DNA of 64,000 bases from Hyphomicrobiales bacterium. GTDB lineage: Bacteria; Pseudomonadota; Alphaproteobacteria; Rhizobiales; Rhizobiaceae. The stretch's first letter is position 1; each line of letters opens with the position of its first letter. Under the pieces are notes generated by a model. It made no database searches. It was given only the letters and a program-made list of their open reading frames with translations, and was not told where the DNA came from. This document shows, in pieces, positions 1-7,894 of this stretch. The stretch is taken from assembly GCA_900473175.1 (NCBI GenBank), contig UCKM01000006.1:62001-126000 (forward strand), given 5' to 3'. The translations under genes were made by a program, and so were the position numbers.

Positions 1-734
1 GGTTGGCCGAAGGCAATCTCGGCGAGGACGTCTGGAGCCGGCGTCCGGTGCTGACAATAATCTTCGAAGTGCTGCCCTATACGGTCACGCTGGCGCTTGC
101 GAGCTTTCTATGGGCCGTGACCCTCGGCATTTTCCTTGGTTGCCTCGCTGTGGTTCACCATGGACGCTGGCCTGACTGGCTGATTGGTCTTCTGTCCGTC
201 GGCTTCGTCGCCGTCCCTTCATTTGTCGTCGCGCTTTATTCGCTGCTGATCTTTGCGGTGAGCCTCAACTGGCTGCCGGCAATCGGAGCCGGAGCACCGG
301 GAGATATTGTCGGACAGTTGAAAGCCCTCGTCCTTCCCTCTTTTGCTATCGGGCTCGGCTGGGTTGGCTATGTTGCCCGGCTTGTGCGCGCCGCCATGAT
401 CGAAGCGATGGGCGAGAATTATACGCGTACCCTCCGCTCGTTCGGGGTATCCGAGCGCCGCATTATTTACCGCTATGCGCTGCGGCAGGCGCTGTTGGCT
501 GTTCTTTCGGTCATTGCGATCGGGTTCGGCGGGTTGCTCACCGGATCGGTGTTCGCCGAGATCGTGTTTTCGCGTCCTGGCCTCGGCAAGATGACCTATG
601 ACGCTGTCATGTCGCGCAACTACCCGCTGGTTATGGGGACAGTGCTCGTTACGTCGGCCCTCTATGTTACGTGCATGATCATTGCCGATGTGATTACAGC
701 CTGGATCGATCCCCGCGTCAGGAGCGCGCTCTGA
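1..734 (+). CDS. Oligopeptide/nickel-type ABC transporter permease (DppB-like), 5' end outside window
   Basis: Inner-membrane permease of a family-5 (Dpp/Opp/Nik) importer. The frame is already open at the left edge, so only about 243 residues are present of the roughly 310-330 usual for DppB; the N-terminal helix and part of the first periplasmic loop are missing. Five hydrophobic segments are visible, near residues 23-51, 60-94, 109-130, 166-190 and 210-235 of the visible part. The EAA-type ATPase-docking loop is clear between the third and fourth (sequence AMIEAMGENYTRTLRSFG). The C-terminus ends in the DPRVR motif common to DppB. It is followed after 1 nt by the partner permease. The substrate cannot be read from the permease; the downstream MttB-family enzyme hints at a methylated amine. 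Confidence 0.9.
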   Translation, partial: LAEGNLGEDVWSRRPVLTIIFEVLPYTVTLALASFLWAVTLGIFLGCLAVVHHGRWPDWLIGLLSVGFVAVPSFVVALYSLLIFAVSLNWLPAIGAGAPGDIVGQLKALVLPSFAIGLGWVGYVARLVRAAMIEAMGENYTRTLRSFGVSERRIIYRYALRQALLAVLSVIAIGFGGLLTGSVFAEIVFSRPGLGKMTYDAVMSRNYPLVMGTVLVTSALYVTCMIIADVITAWIDPRVRSAL

Positions 735-735
735 C

Positions 736-1647
736 ATGGTGGTCATGGAGATCAACACCGGTACCAGCATCCGCAACCCCGTCGAACCCGGATTTTTGCG
801 CCGTGCCGGCCGCGTTGCAAGCCAGGTATTCTTCACGCCCCTCGGCGGCATCGGTTGCACGCTGGTGTTGCTGATTTTGGTCATCGCCCTGTTCGCGCCA
901 GCGCTCGCGCCCTATAGTCCAACCGCAATCAACGTCAAGGAACGCCTCGCAGATCCCTCACTTCACCATCTGCTTGGGACTGATCAACTCGGTCGCGATC
1001 TTCTTTCCCGCGTGATGGTCGGGACGCAGACGGCGATGATGGTGGCAATGTCTGCTCTATCGATCGCCCTCCTTGCAGCCTTGCCGCTCGGCCTGATCGC
1101 GGGCTACGGGCCACGCTGGCTGGATGCCTGTCTGATCCTGGTCTTCGACAGCCTGAGTTCGCTACCGATGATCATGCTCGGGCTTGCCATCGTGGTGCTG
1201 CTTGGGCCCGGCATTCCGACAGTTATCCTCGTAATCGTTATCTATTCGGTACCGAGCTATGCGCGCCTTGTGCGCACGCAGACACTCAGCCTCAAATCCC
1301 GCGATTTCATCAAGGCGGAGCAGGCAATGAATGCGAGCACGCCACGCATTCTTTTCGGCCATTTGCTGCCCAATGTCATCGGGCCGCTGCTCATCCTCGC
1401 CTGTCTCGATATCTCGACCGTCATTACGCTGGAGGCTGGCCTTTCCTTCCTTGGTCTCGGCGTCAAACCGCAGGTGCCGAGTTGGGGGAACATCTTGAGC
1501 GACGGCTTTTCCGTCATTCGCTCCACAGCCCTTCCCGTAATCGCCGGTGGCGTACCTCTCATCCTTGCGACAATCGGCTTTACCTTCTTCGGTGAGGCCC
1601 TGCGTGACGCGCTTGATCCGAAGTTGGCACGGGAGCGCAAGCCATGA
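736..1647 (+). CDS. Oligopeptide/nickel-type ABC transporter permease (DppC-like)
   Basis: Second permease subunit of the family-5 importer, 303 residues, normal length for DppC. An N-terminal helix (about residues 34-56) is followed by a periplasmic stretch with the DppC signature HHLLGTDQLGRDLLSRV, where the LGTDxxGRD motif is diagnostic. The transport domain follows, with the EAA loop around KAEQAMNASTPRILFGHLLPN. The C-terminus has the GxxxFGEALRDALDPK ending typical of the family. The start at 736 lies 1 nt after the preceding stop; an in-frame ATG three codons later is an alternative. It overlaps the first ATPase gene by 4 nt, indicating translational coupling. Confidence 0.94.
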   Translation: MVVMEINTGTSIRNPVEPGFLRRAGRVASQVFFTPLGGIGCTLVLLILVIALFAPALAPYSPTAINVKERLADPSLHHLLGTDQLGRDLLSRVMVGTQTAMMVAMSALSIALLAALPLGLIAGYGPRWLDACLILVFDSLSSLPMIMLGLAIVVLLGPGIPTVILVIVIYSVPSYARLVRTQTLSLKSRDFIKAEQAMNASTPRILFGHLLPNVIGPLLILACLDISTVITLEAGLSFLGLGVKPQVPSWGNILSDGFSVIRSTALPVIAGGVPLILATIGFTFFGEALRDALDPKLARERKP

Positions 1648-2627
1648 CGGATCAAATGCCGGTCACATCCCCTGTCCTCGAAATGCGCGATGTTTCGATC
1701 AGCTACAGCGGCATCATTCCCGCTGTCACCGGCGTTGACCTGCTGGTAAGACCCGGCGAGATCGTCGGCATCATCGGCGAAAGCGGCTCCGGCAAATCAA
1801 CCTTGGCCCAGTCGATCCTTGGCCTCCTGCCGGAGACGGTTAAAATCTCGGGTCAGAAGCTGGCGCTGAGCGGCGTCGATCTCCTGGCTGCTTCAGATTC
1901 GACCTTGAGAAATTTGCGCGGTCCCGCCGCCGCAATGATCTTCCAGAATCCGATGACGACGTTCAGCCCCCTGCACACGCTCGGTCGTCAACTCATGGAT
2001 TTGCTCTGGCGGGAACGGCACCTGTCAACATTGGAAAAGCGCCAGATGATTCTTGTGGCGCTGCAGGATGTCGGGCTTCCCGATCCGGCCGCCCGGCTGG
2101 AGGCTTATCCGTTCCAGCTCTCCGGCGGCATGCTGCAGCGCGTCGCCATCGCCGCAGCCCTGCTCATGCGCCCGTCGTTGCTCGTCGCCGACGAACCGAC
2201 CACCGCACTCGATGTAACGATGGAAGCACAGATTCTCCACCTCATGCGCGAAATTCGCAACAAGGCAGGCGTTTCAATCCTGATGATTTCCCACCATCTC
2301 GGCGTGATTGCCGAGCTTTGCGACCGGGTCGCCGTGATGTATGCCGGCCGCATCGTCGAGGAGGGGCCCGTGGAGACGATCTTCGCCGATCCCCGCCATC
2401 CCTATACGAAAGCGCTTTTCGCCTGCGAGCCGGCGCTGATCAGCGATACAGCGATGAGGCTTCCGGTTATCGGTGGTGAGGTGCCAAGGCCCGTTGACGT
2501 GGGCTGCGGCTTTGCCGGGCGCTGCTCGCAGGTGCTGGACTGCTGCAGCGTCCTTAGTCCTCCCTGGGTGGCTGTCCACAACACCGACGCACCCCATCTA
2601 TCCCGCTGCCATCGGAGCGCACCATGA
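1644..2627 (+). CDS. Oligopeptide-type ABC transporter ATPase (DppD-like)
   Basis: Cytoplasmic ATPase, 327 residues. Walker A GESGSGKST is at 45-53, the Q-loop at Q101, the signature LSGGM at 159-163, Walker B with catalytic glutamate at E184 and the H-loop histidine near 217, so it should be catalytically complete. The C-terminal oligopeptide/dipeptide-transporter domain contains clustered cysteines (GCGFAGRCSQVLDC and a final SRCH) of the kind that binds an iron-sulphur cluster in some DppD/DppF proteins. It overlaps both neighbours by 4 nt. It would pair with the next gene product to drive the permease pair. Confidence 0.95.
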   Translation: MTDQMPVTSPVLEMRDVSISYSGIIPAVTGVDLLVRPGEIVGIIGESGSGKSTLAQSILGLLPETVKISGQKLALSGVDLLAASDSTLRNLRGPAAAMIFQNPMTTFSPLHTLGRQLMDLLWRERHLSTLEKRQMILVALQDVGLPDPAARLEAYPFQLSGGMLQRVAIAAALLMRPSLLVADEPTTALDVTMEAQILHLMREIRNKAGVSILMISHHLGVIAELCDRVAVMYAGRIVEEGPVETIFADPRHPYTKALFACEPALISDTAMRLPVIGGEVPRPVDVGCGFAGRCSQVLDCCSVLSPPWVAVHNTDAPHLSRCHRSAP

Positions 2628-3655
2628 CAGCCGGGACGGCCTTGATCGAAGCCAACAACCTTTCGGTTTCCGTGCCGGGATCCGGGCGGTGGTCACTTGC
2701 CAGAAAACCACCTGTCGACATTCTCATCGATGTTTCCGTCGCGGTCCGCCCCGGCGAGATCGTCTGTATGGTCGGTGAAAGCGGGTCAGGAAAGACGACC
2801 TTCGGACGGTCGCTTCTCGGACTGGTCAAACCGTCCGCTGGCCAGATCGTGCTCGACGGCACGCCGCTTCCTGATTTTACCCAGCGCAGCTTCCGCCGGA
2901 TCAGGCGCGAGGCGTCCATGCTGTTTCAGGAGCCGGTTACCTCGTTCGATCCGAGGCAGCGCATCGGATCGATCATTGCCGAACCCCGGCGGATCGCCGG
3001 CTCTGGAAGCCTGCGGAATGAAGATATCGTGGAATTGGCCCGAAAGGCGGACCTCGCCGAGCCCTTGCTGTCGCATTTTCCCCATGCGTTGAGTGGTGGC
3101 CAGGCAAGGCGGGCCGCTGTGGCGCGGTCGCTTTCGGTTGTGCCGCGATTGATCGTTGCCGACGAACCGACGGCGGGCCTCGACGTTTCGGTACAGGGAG
3201 GCGTGCTCAACCTGTTCCTCGACATACGCGAGGAGTTTCAGACAGCATTCCTGCTGATTACGCATAACCTCTCCATCGCCCGGCATGTATCGGATCGAAT
3301 TGTCATCCTTTACCTCGGCCGCGTCCTCGAAAGCGGACCGGCACGCGAGATTTTCCGCGCCCCGCGCCATCCCTACACCCGCGCGCTTCTCGATTCCGAA
3401 CCGGTACCCGATCCCACGAAGCGTCGCACCGCCCCGCCAGTCATCGGCGAGGTGCCAAGCCTCACGGCGAGGCCGAGCGGCTGCGAATTCCACACGCGCT
3501 GCGGTTTCGTGCAGGACAGATGCCGGCACGAGCGGCCCGTTCAATCCACCATTTCGGCGGACCATCAGGTCGCGTGCCACTTTCCACTTTCGCCAAGGCT
3601 GACGGTCGTCGATCAGGGTCCGCGGCTCGTGCCAAGGGCGGCGAATAGAAAATGA
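2624..3655 (+). CDS. Oligopeptide-type ABC transporter ATPase (DppF-like)
   Basis: Second ATPase of the importer, 343 residues. Walker A GESGSGKTT is at 51-59, LSGGQ at 156-160, the Walker B glutamate at E181, and the H-loop follows in LLITHN. The C-terminal domain again has the family cysteine pattern (GCEFHTRC, then C and a final ACHF), so both ATPases keep the putative cluster-binding cysteines. The start ATG overlaps the previous stop by 4 nt. The gene order permease-permease-ATPase-ATPase-binding protein differs from E. coli dpp, where the binding protein is first, but is frequent in rhizobia. Confidence 0.95.
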   Translation: MTAGTALIEANNLSVSVPGSGRWSLARKPPVDILIDVSVAVRPGEIVCMVGESGSGKTTFGRSLLGLVKPSAGQIVLDGTPLPDFTQRSFRRIRREASMLFQEPVTSFDPRQRIGSIIAEPRRIAGSGSLRNEDIVELARKADLAEPLLSHFPHALSGGQARRAAVARSLSVVPRLIVADEPTAGLDVSVQGGVLNLFLDIREEFQTAFLLITHNLSIARHVSDRIVILYLGRVLESGPAREIFRAPRHPYTRALLDSEPVPDPTKRRTAPPVIGEVPSLTARPSGCEFHTRCGFVQDRCRHERPVQSTISADHQVACHFPLSPRLTVVDQGPRLVPRAANRK

Positions 3656-3686
3656 ACAAACAAAAACAACCAGAGGGATCAGAACA

Positions 3687-5246
3687 ATGAATGCAGTCAC
3701 ACTCAACAGACGGCACTTTCTGCTAGGTGCTGCCGCCGGCATGTCGGCGCTGGCCATGCGCCCGGGGCTCTCTTATGCGGTGGAAGGCGACACGCTGGTA
3801 GTGCGCGGCGCCTCCGACATCGAAATCCTCGACCCGGCCTTCCAGAACGGATTGATGGAGGAAGAGATTGGCCGTTGCCTGTTCGTCTCATTGAATCGAC
3901 TTGATGATGTGCGCAACGGGGCAGCCAATTGGACGCTCTACGGGGCGAGCGAACTCAACCAGAAATCACCAACCGAGATCGAGTTCAAGCTGAACGACTG
4001 GCTCGAGTGGACGGGCGATTTTGGGCCGGTCACGGCGGAGGACGTCAAGTTCTCGTTCGAACGCGTCGCTGATCCGGCCAACAAATCCGCCTGGGCCTAT
4101 GCCTTCGACGCACTGGACAAGGTGGAAGTCACCGGAGACCGCTCAGGCATCATTCACCTGAAGTCGCCATCAGCACCCTTCTGGGTTACGACCTTGCCCT
4201 ACTACATGGGCCACATCGTCTGCAAGAAGGCAGTCGAGGCTGCTGGCGGCAAGTTTACGACCGAAGTACCCGCCAGCTCCGGGCCCTATATTATTGAGAA
4301 GTGGGTGCCCAAGCAGAACATCACGCTGGCGCCCAATCCGAAATGGAAGGGTCCGGCCCCGACTTTTCCGAAAATCCGCTTCGAGATCGTAACTGATGAC
4401 GATTCCGCCGCGCTTGCCTATGAATCGAAATCATTGCAGTACACCAAGATTAGCCTCAATACCCTTGCCAACTACCGCGAGAAACTGCCAGCCGACACGC
4501 AGCTTATCCAGATGGACGGCAATCGCTTCGTTTGGTTGACGATCAATCTGGGCAACCCGAAGTTCGCCGACGAAAAGGTGCGCCGGGCCCTTCAATATGC
4601 GCTCGACGTCAACCAGGTCATGGACGGGTCCTATTCGGGTCTCGCCGCTCCCGCGACCGGCGTCGTGCCGCCGACAATGAATGGTCACCGGGAAGCCATC
4701 CTCTATCCGGCCGACGCCGCCAAGGCGCAATCGCTCCTTGAAGAAGCCGGCGTTACCGATCTCAAGATCGAACTCGCCTCGCAGAACGACAAAACCAGCC
4801 AATTGACCTGCCAGATCGTCCAGGCACTTCTGGGTGCCATTGGCGTGACGGTAGACATCAAGACCTATGATGATGGCGTCTACTGGACGCTAGGCGACAA
4901 GAGTTCGGGGGATACGTGGAAGACGCTCGACATGGTACTGATGAGCTTTGCCGGCGGCGTCGACCCCTCAGAAAATCTCACCTGGTTCAGGCCGTCACAG
5001 ATCGGCGTCTACAACTGGTCGCAATTCGACAGTCCCGAATTCGAACAGCTTTATCAGGATGGCATGAAGGAGACCGACAAGACGAAACGCGGCGAAATCT
5101 ACAGGAAGATGCAGGATATCATGGAGCAATCCGGAGGCTTCATTTTTCTCACCCACGAAACGTTTGCGGCGGTTGCCCGCAATGGCCTCAAGCCGTGCAT
5201 CATGGCCGATGGTTATCTTGACGTAACGCGGTTCAACAAAAGCTGA
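3687..5246 (+). CDS. Family-5 ABC transporter substrate-binding protein, Tat-exported
   Basis: Periplasmic binding protein of the DppA/OppA/NikA class, 519 residues, near the usual 500-540. The N-terminus has a twin-arginine signal (NRRHFLLGAAAG) with a cleavage-like region around PGLSYA at residues 26-31, so it is probably exported folded through Tat. The mature part has the SBP_bac_5 hallmarks, including TAEDVKFSFERV near 113 and the long lobe II ending in a QDIMEQSGGFIF region. It lies 31 nt after the second ATPase and 41 nt before the MttB-like gene, so all six are probably one transcript. Ligand unknown; inferred from the neighbour it could be a betaine-like or other N-methylated compound rather than a peptide. 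Confidence 0.93.
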   Translation: MNAVTLNRRHFLLGAAAGMSALAMRPGLSYAVEGDTLVVRGASDIEILDPAFQNGLMEEEIGRCLFVSLNRLDDVRNGAANWTLYGASELNQKSPTEIEFKLNDWLEWTGDFGPVTAEDVKFSFERVADPANKSAWAYAFDALDKVEVTGDRSGIIHLKSPSAPFWVTTLPYYMGHIVCKKAVEAAGGKFTTEVPASSGPYIIEKWVPKQNITLAPNPKWKGPAPTFPKIRFEIVTDDDSAALAYESKSLQYTKISLNTLANYREKLPADTQLIQMDGNRFVWLTINLGNPKFADEKVRRALQYALDVNQVMDGSYSGLAAPATGVVPPTMNGHREAILYPADAAKAQSLLEEAGVTDLKIELASQNDKTSQLTCQIVQALLGAIGVTVDIKTYDDGVYWTLGDKSSGDTWKTLDMVLMSFAGGVDPSENLTWFRPSQIGVYNWSQFDSPEFEQLYQDGMKETDKTKRGEIYRKMQDIMEQSGGFIFLTHETFAAVARNGLKPCIMADGYLDVTRFNKS

Positions 5247-5287
5247 GAAACGCAGCCCTGCGGGGCGAAAGTGGGAAGGAGGCCGTC

Positions 5288-6820
5288 ATGGCCCGGAACA
5301 TGTTGAACAGGCGCGAACGCCGGCTTGCGACAGTGGGGACGGTACGGCAAATGCCATTTGGCAATGTCGTCAATCGTTATACACCGATTGCAATCATGAG
5401 CGCCGATGAAATCGAATCCATTCACCTGGCTTCGCTTCGGCTGCTCGCCGAGATCGGCATCGAGGTCTTGCACGAGGAGAGCCGGAGCCTCTTAAAGAGC
5501 GCCGGGGCGGAGGTCGATGCCAGCAATCTGCGCGTGCGCTTCGATCCTTCCATGGTTGAAGAGAAGATAAGAACGGCACCTTCCCGCTTCACCTTGCAAG
5601 CCCGCAATCCGGCACGCAACCTGACTGTGGGCGACGGCAGCCTGATCTTCGCCTCGACCGGAGGTCCGGCCTTCGTCCATGATATGGATCGCGGCCGGCG
5701 AGCCGGCAATTATGCTGACATGTGTGACTATATCCGGGTTGTTCACCAGCTCAACGTCATCCACCAGGAAGGCGGATGTCCATGCGAGCCGACGGACCTT
5801 CAACCCGATTCACGCCATCTCGATTTCTATCATGCGGCGATCCGGCTGACTGACAAGAACTGGCAATGCTGGGCCTTGGGCGGCTACCGGGTTGAGGACG
5901 CGATCGAAATGCTTTCGATCACGCTCGGACAGACGCGCGAGCAGCTGCGGGAAAATCCTGCGACCCTGACCATCATCAATTCCAACTCGCCCCTGCGGCT
6001 CGATGTTCCGATGGGGGAAGGTCTCTGCGCCATGTCGCGCGCGGGCCAGCCGATCGCGCTGACGCCCTTCACCCTTTCAGGCGCCATGAGTCCGGTCACC
6101 ATCGCCGGCGCGCTGACGCAGCAGAATGCGGAAGCCTTGGCGCTGATCACACTGGCGCAGGTCGTATCGCCCGGAGCGCCGGTCCTTTATGGAGGGTTCA
6201 CCTCGAACGTCGACATGCGCACCGGCTCGCCAGCCTTCGGGACCCCCGAATACGCCAAGGCGCAGATCGCGTCGGGCCAGCTCGCCCGCCGCTACAACAT
6301 TCCGTTCCGCTCTTCGAATGTCACGGCATCGAACGCCGTCGACGTGCAGGCGGCCTATGAGAGCGGCATGTCGCTGTGGAGCACGATCATGGGCGGCGTG
6401 AGCCTGATCGAACATGCCGCGGGATGGCTCGAGGGCGGATTGACCGCTTCGTTCGAAAAGCTGATCCTCGACGCGGAGATGCTGCAGATGATGCGCAGCT
6501 TCCTCGAACCGGTTCGGGTCGATGAAGACAGTCTCGCAGTCGATACGATCAGCGAGGTTGGCCCTGGCGGGCATTTCTTCGGCACGGGTCATACACTTGC
6601 CCGCTTCGAGAATGCCTTTTACGAGCCTATGTTGTCTGATTGGCGGAATTTCGAGAACTGGTCGGAAAGCGGCGCACGCAGCGGCACCGATCGCGCCAAT
6701 GCCATCTGGAAAGACCTGCTCCGGACCTACGAACAACCGCCGCTGGATCCCGGTATCGATGAAGCCCTGTCAGAATATGTGGCGCGCCGGAAGGAGGAGA
6801 TTCATCCGGGTCGGGACTGA
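5288..6820 (+). CDS. Trimethylamine/betaine methyltransferase family protein (MttB superfamily, non-pyrrolysine)
   Basis: A 510-residue member of the MttB superfamily, whose characterised members transfer a methyl group from trimethylamine or glycine betaine to a corrinoid protein. The family core is visible: the N-terminal helix region SADEIESIHLASLRLLAEIG, a central TIM-barrel with LTPFTLSGAMSPVTIAGAL, then GSPAFGTPEYAKAQ and the late VGPGGHFFGTGHT motif. The frame runs through without an in-frame TAG, so it is not a pyrrolysine enzyme and is closer in kind to the MtgB-type betaine enzymes. A good ribosome site (GGAAGGAGG) precedes the ATG. No corrinoid protein or corrinoid-activating ATPase gene is in the window. 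Substrate unknown. Confidence 0.88.
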   Translation: MARNMLNRRERRLATVGTVRQMPFGNVVNRYTPIAIMSADEIESIHLASLRLLAEIGIEVLHEESRSLLKSAGAEVDASNLRVRFDPSMVEEKIRTAPSRFTLQARNPARNLTVGDGSLIFASTGGPAFVHDMDRGRRAGNYADMCDYIRVVHQLNVIHQEGGCPCEPTDLQPDSRHLDFYHAAIRLTDKNWQCWALGGYRVEDAIEMLSITLGQTREQLRENPATLTIINSNSPLRLDVPMGEGLCAMSRAGQPIALTPFTLSGAMSPVTIAGALTQQNAEALALITLAQVVSPGAPVLYGGFTSNVDMRTGSPAFGTPEYAKAQIASGQLARRYNIPFRSSNVTASNAVDVQAAYESGMSLWSTIMGGVSLIEHAAGWLEGGLTASFEKLILDAEMLQMMRSFLEPVRVDEDSLAVDTISEVGPGGHFFGTGHTLARFENAFYEPMLSDWRNFENWSESGARSGTDRANAIWKDLLRTYEQPPLDPGIDEALSEYVARRKEEIHPGRD

Positions 6821-6851
6821 AGGTAGGCCTGTGGAATAGTCCAAAAAACGA

Positions 6852-6873
6852 AACGCGCTCCGAGGAGCGCGTT
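6852..6873. terminator. Perfect GC-rich hairpin after the MttB-like gene
   Basis: AACGCGCTCC and GGAGCGCGTT form a 10-bp inverted repeat separated by 2 nt, 31 nt after the stop codon. No T-run follows on the plus strand, but an A6 run sits just upstream (6843-6848), so the canonical hairpin-plus-U-tract would be read on the minus strand, where no gene enters from the right. It probably ends the upstream operon through the stem alone. Confidence 0.6.
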
Positions 6874-7210
6874 ATAGATGGGCTTTCGCCAGTGTTCTTG
6901 AAATTCTTCTCAAAGACGCCCTGTCAATCCACAGTGCTAAGCCCATATTCTAACGCATCATTCTAAAGAATTTCGGCTCAGGTCCCCCACTGTTGTTCGC
7001 TCGCTGCGCATGCTTGAATGCTTTTTTGTTTTCGTCATGTTCTGCTTGCGATCATGGGATGAAATTATGTTACCCACCGTTACGTCAGCGTGACTCAAAC
7101 CCGATTTCTGGGGCGCTTTTCACCCCTTTTCATAAATTTTTCTTCCCAACCGAATCCCGGCGTTTGACGCTGATGATTTCGTCTGGATATCGTCGAGCGG
7201 TTCCTGGAAA
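6874..7210. other. Intergenic region, no gene recognised
   Basis: About 340 bp, AT-richer than the flanks, between the MttB-like operon and the alpha/beta hydrolase. Short open frames here lack a ribosome site and any recognisable protein pattern. It must contain the promoter of the hydrolase, but I could not pick a convincing -35/-10 pair. Confidence 0.5.
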
Positions 7211-7867
7211 ATGGCAGAGGCTGACATGGTAGCGAGATTTCTTTTCAATGGCGAGGACGATGCACCAATCACGATTCTCCTTGCGCACGGGGCAGGCGCG
7301 CCGATGGATTCTGCATCGATGGAAGCGATTGCCAAAGCGCTCGCCGCGGCCGGTTTTCGCGTTGCCCGCTTCGAGTTCGGCTATATGGCCGCCAGACGCA
7401 CATCCGTAGGCCGCAAGCCGCCGCCCCGCGCCGAAAAACTCGGTCCGGAATATAGGACGGCAATCGAGGAACTCGGAGCAGTCGGCCTGCTCATCATTGG
7501 CGGCAAGTCGATGGGCGGGCGAGTGGCCAGCATGATCGCCGACGATCTCCATGCCGCAGGGAAAATTTCGGGGCTGCTTTGCCTCGGCTATCCGTTTCAC
7601 CCACCCGCCAAGCCGGAGCAGCTGCGAACAAAGCATCTCGCCAATCTCACGACGCCGGCGATGATTTGCCAGGGAACGCGCGATGAGTTTGGCACGAAAG
7701 ACGACGTCTCGGGTTATGCGCTTTCAGACAGTATCAGGATCGTCTGGCTCGAAGACGGTGATCACGACCTCAAACCCCGAAAAAGCGTTTCAGGGTTCTC
7801 AGCCGCCGATCACCTCAAAACCGTGGCCGACGCCGTCAGGGCGTGGGCCGAAGCGCTGGAGCGTTGA
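7211..7867 (+). CDS. Alpha/beta-hydrolase of the KANL3/Tex30 (COG3571) type
   Basis: Predicted cytoplasmic serine hydrolase, 218 residues. The alpha/beta fold order is visible: the HGAGAPMDS oxyanion loop near 26-34, the nucleophile elbow GGKSMGG with Ser100, the acid in GTRDEFG (Asp158) and the histidine in DGDHDL (His185). The FEFGYMAARR stretch between strand 4 and the elbow is typical of this subfamily. The substrate is unknown. The start is uncertain: ATG 7226 (MVARF) has a better-spaced AGAGG than ATG 7211. Convergent to the next gene with only 27 nt between stops. No signal peptide. Confidence 0.88.
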   Translation: MAEADMVARFLFNGEDDAPITILLAHGAGAPMDSASMEAIAKALAAAGFRVARFEFGYMAARRTSVGRKPPPRAEKLGPEYRTAIEELGAVGLLIIGGKSMGGRVASMIADDLHAAGKISGLLCLGYPFHPPAKPEQLRTKHLANLTTPAMICQGTRDEFGTKDDVSGYALSDSIRIVWLEDGDHDLKPRKSVSGFSAADHLKTVADAVRAWAEALER

Positions 7868-7894
7868 TACGACGATCGCGCCGCGATCTCGTTG

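Noticed and set aside
5288-6820. Possible pyrrolysine-containing MttB
   Set aside because: The frame is continuous with sense codons and ends at a TGA; no in-frame TAG is read through, so it belongs to the non-pyrrolysine branch.
6993-7232. Small open frame before the alpha/beta hydrolase
   Set aside because: No ribosome site, Cys/Phe-rich random-looking translation, overlaps the hydrolase start.
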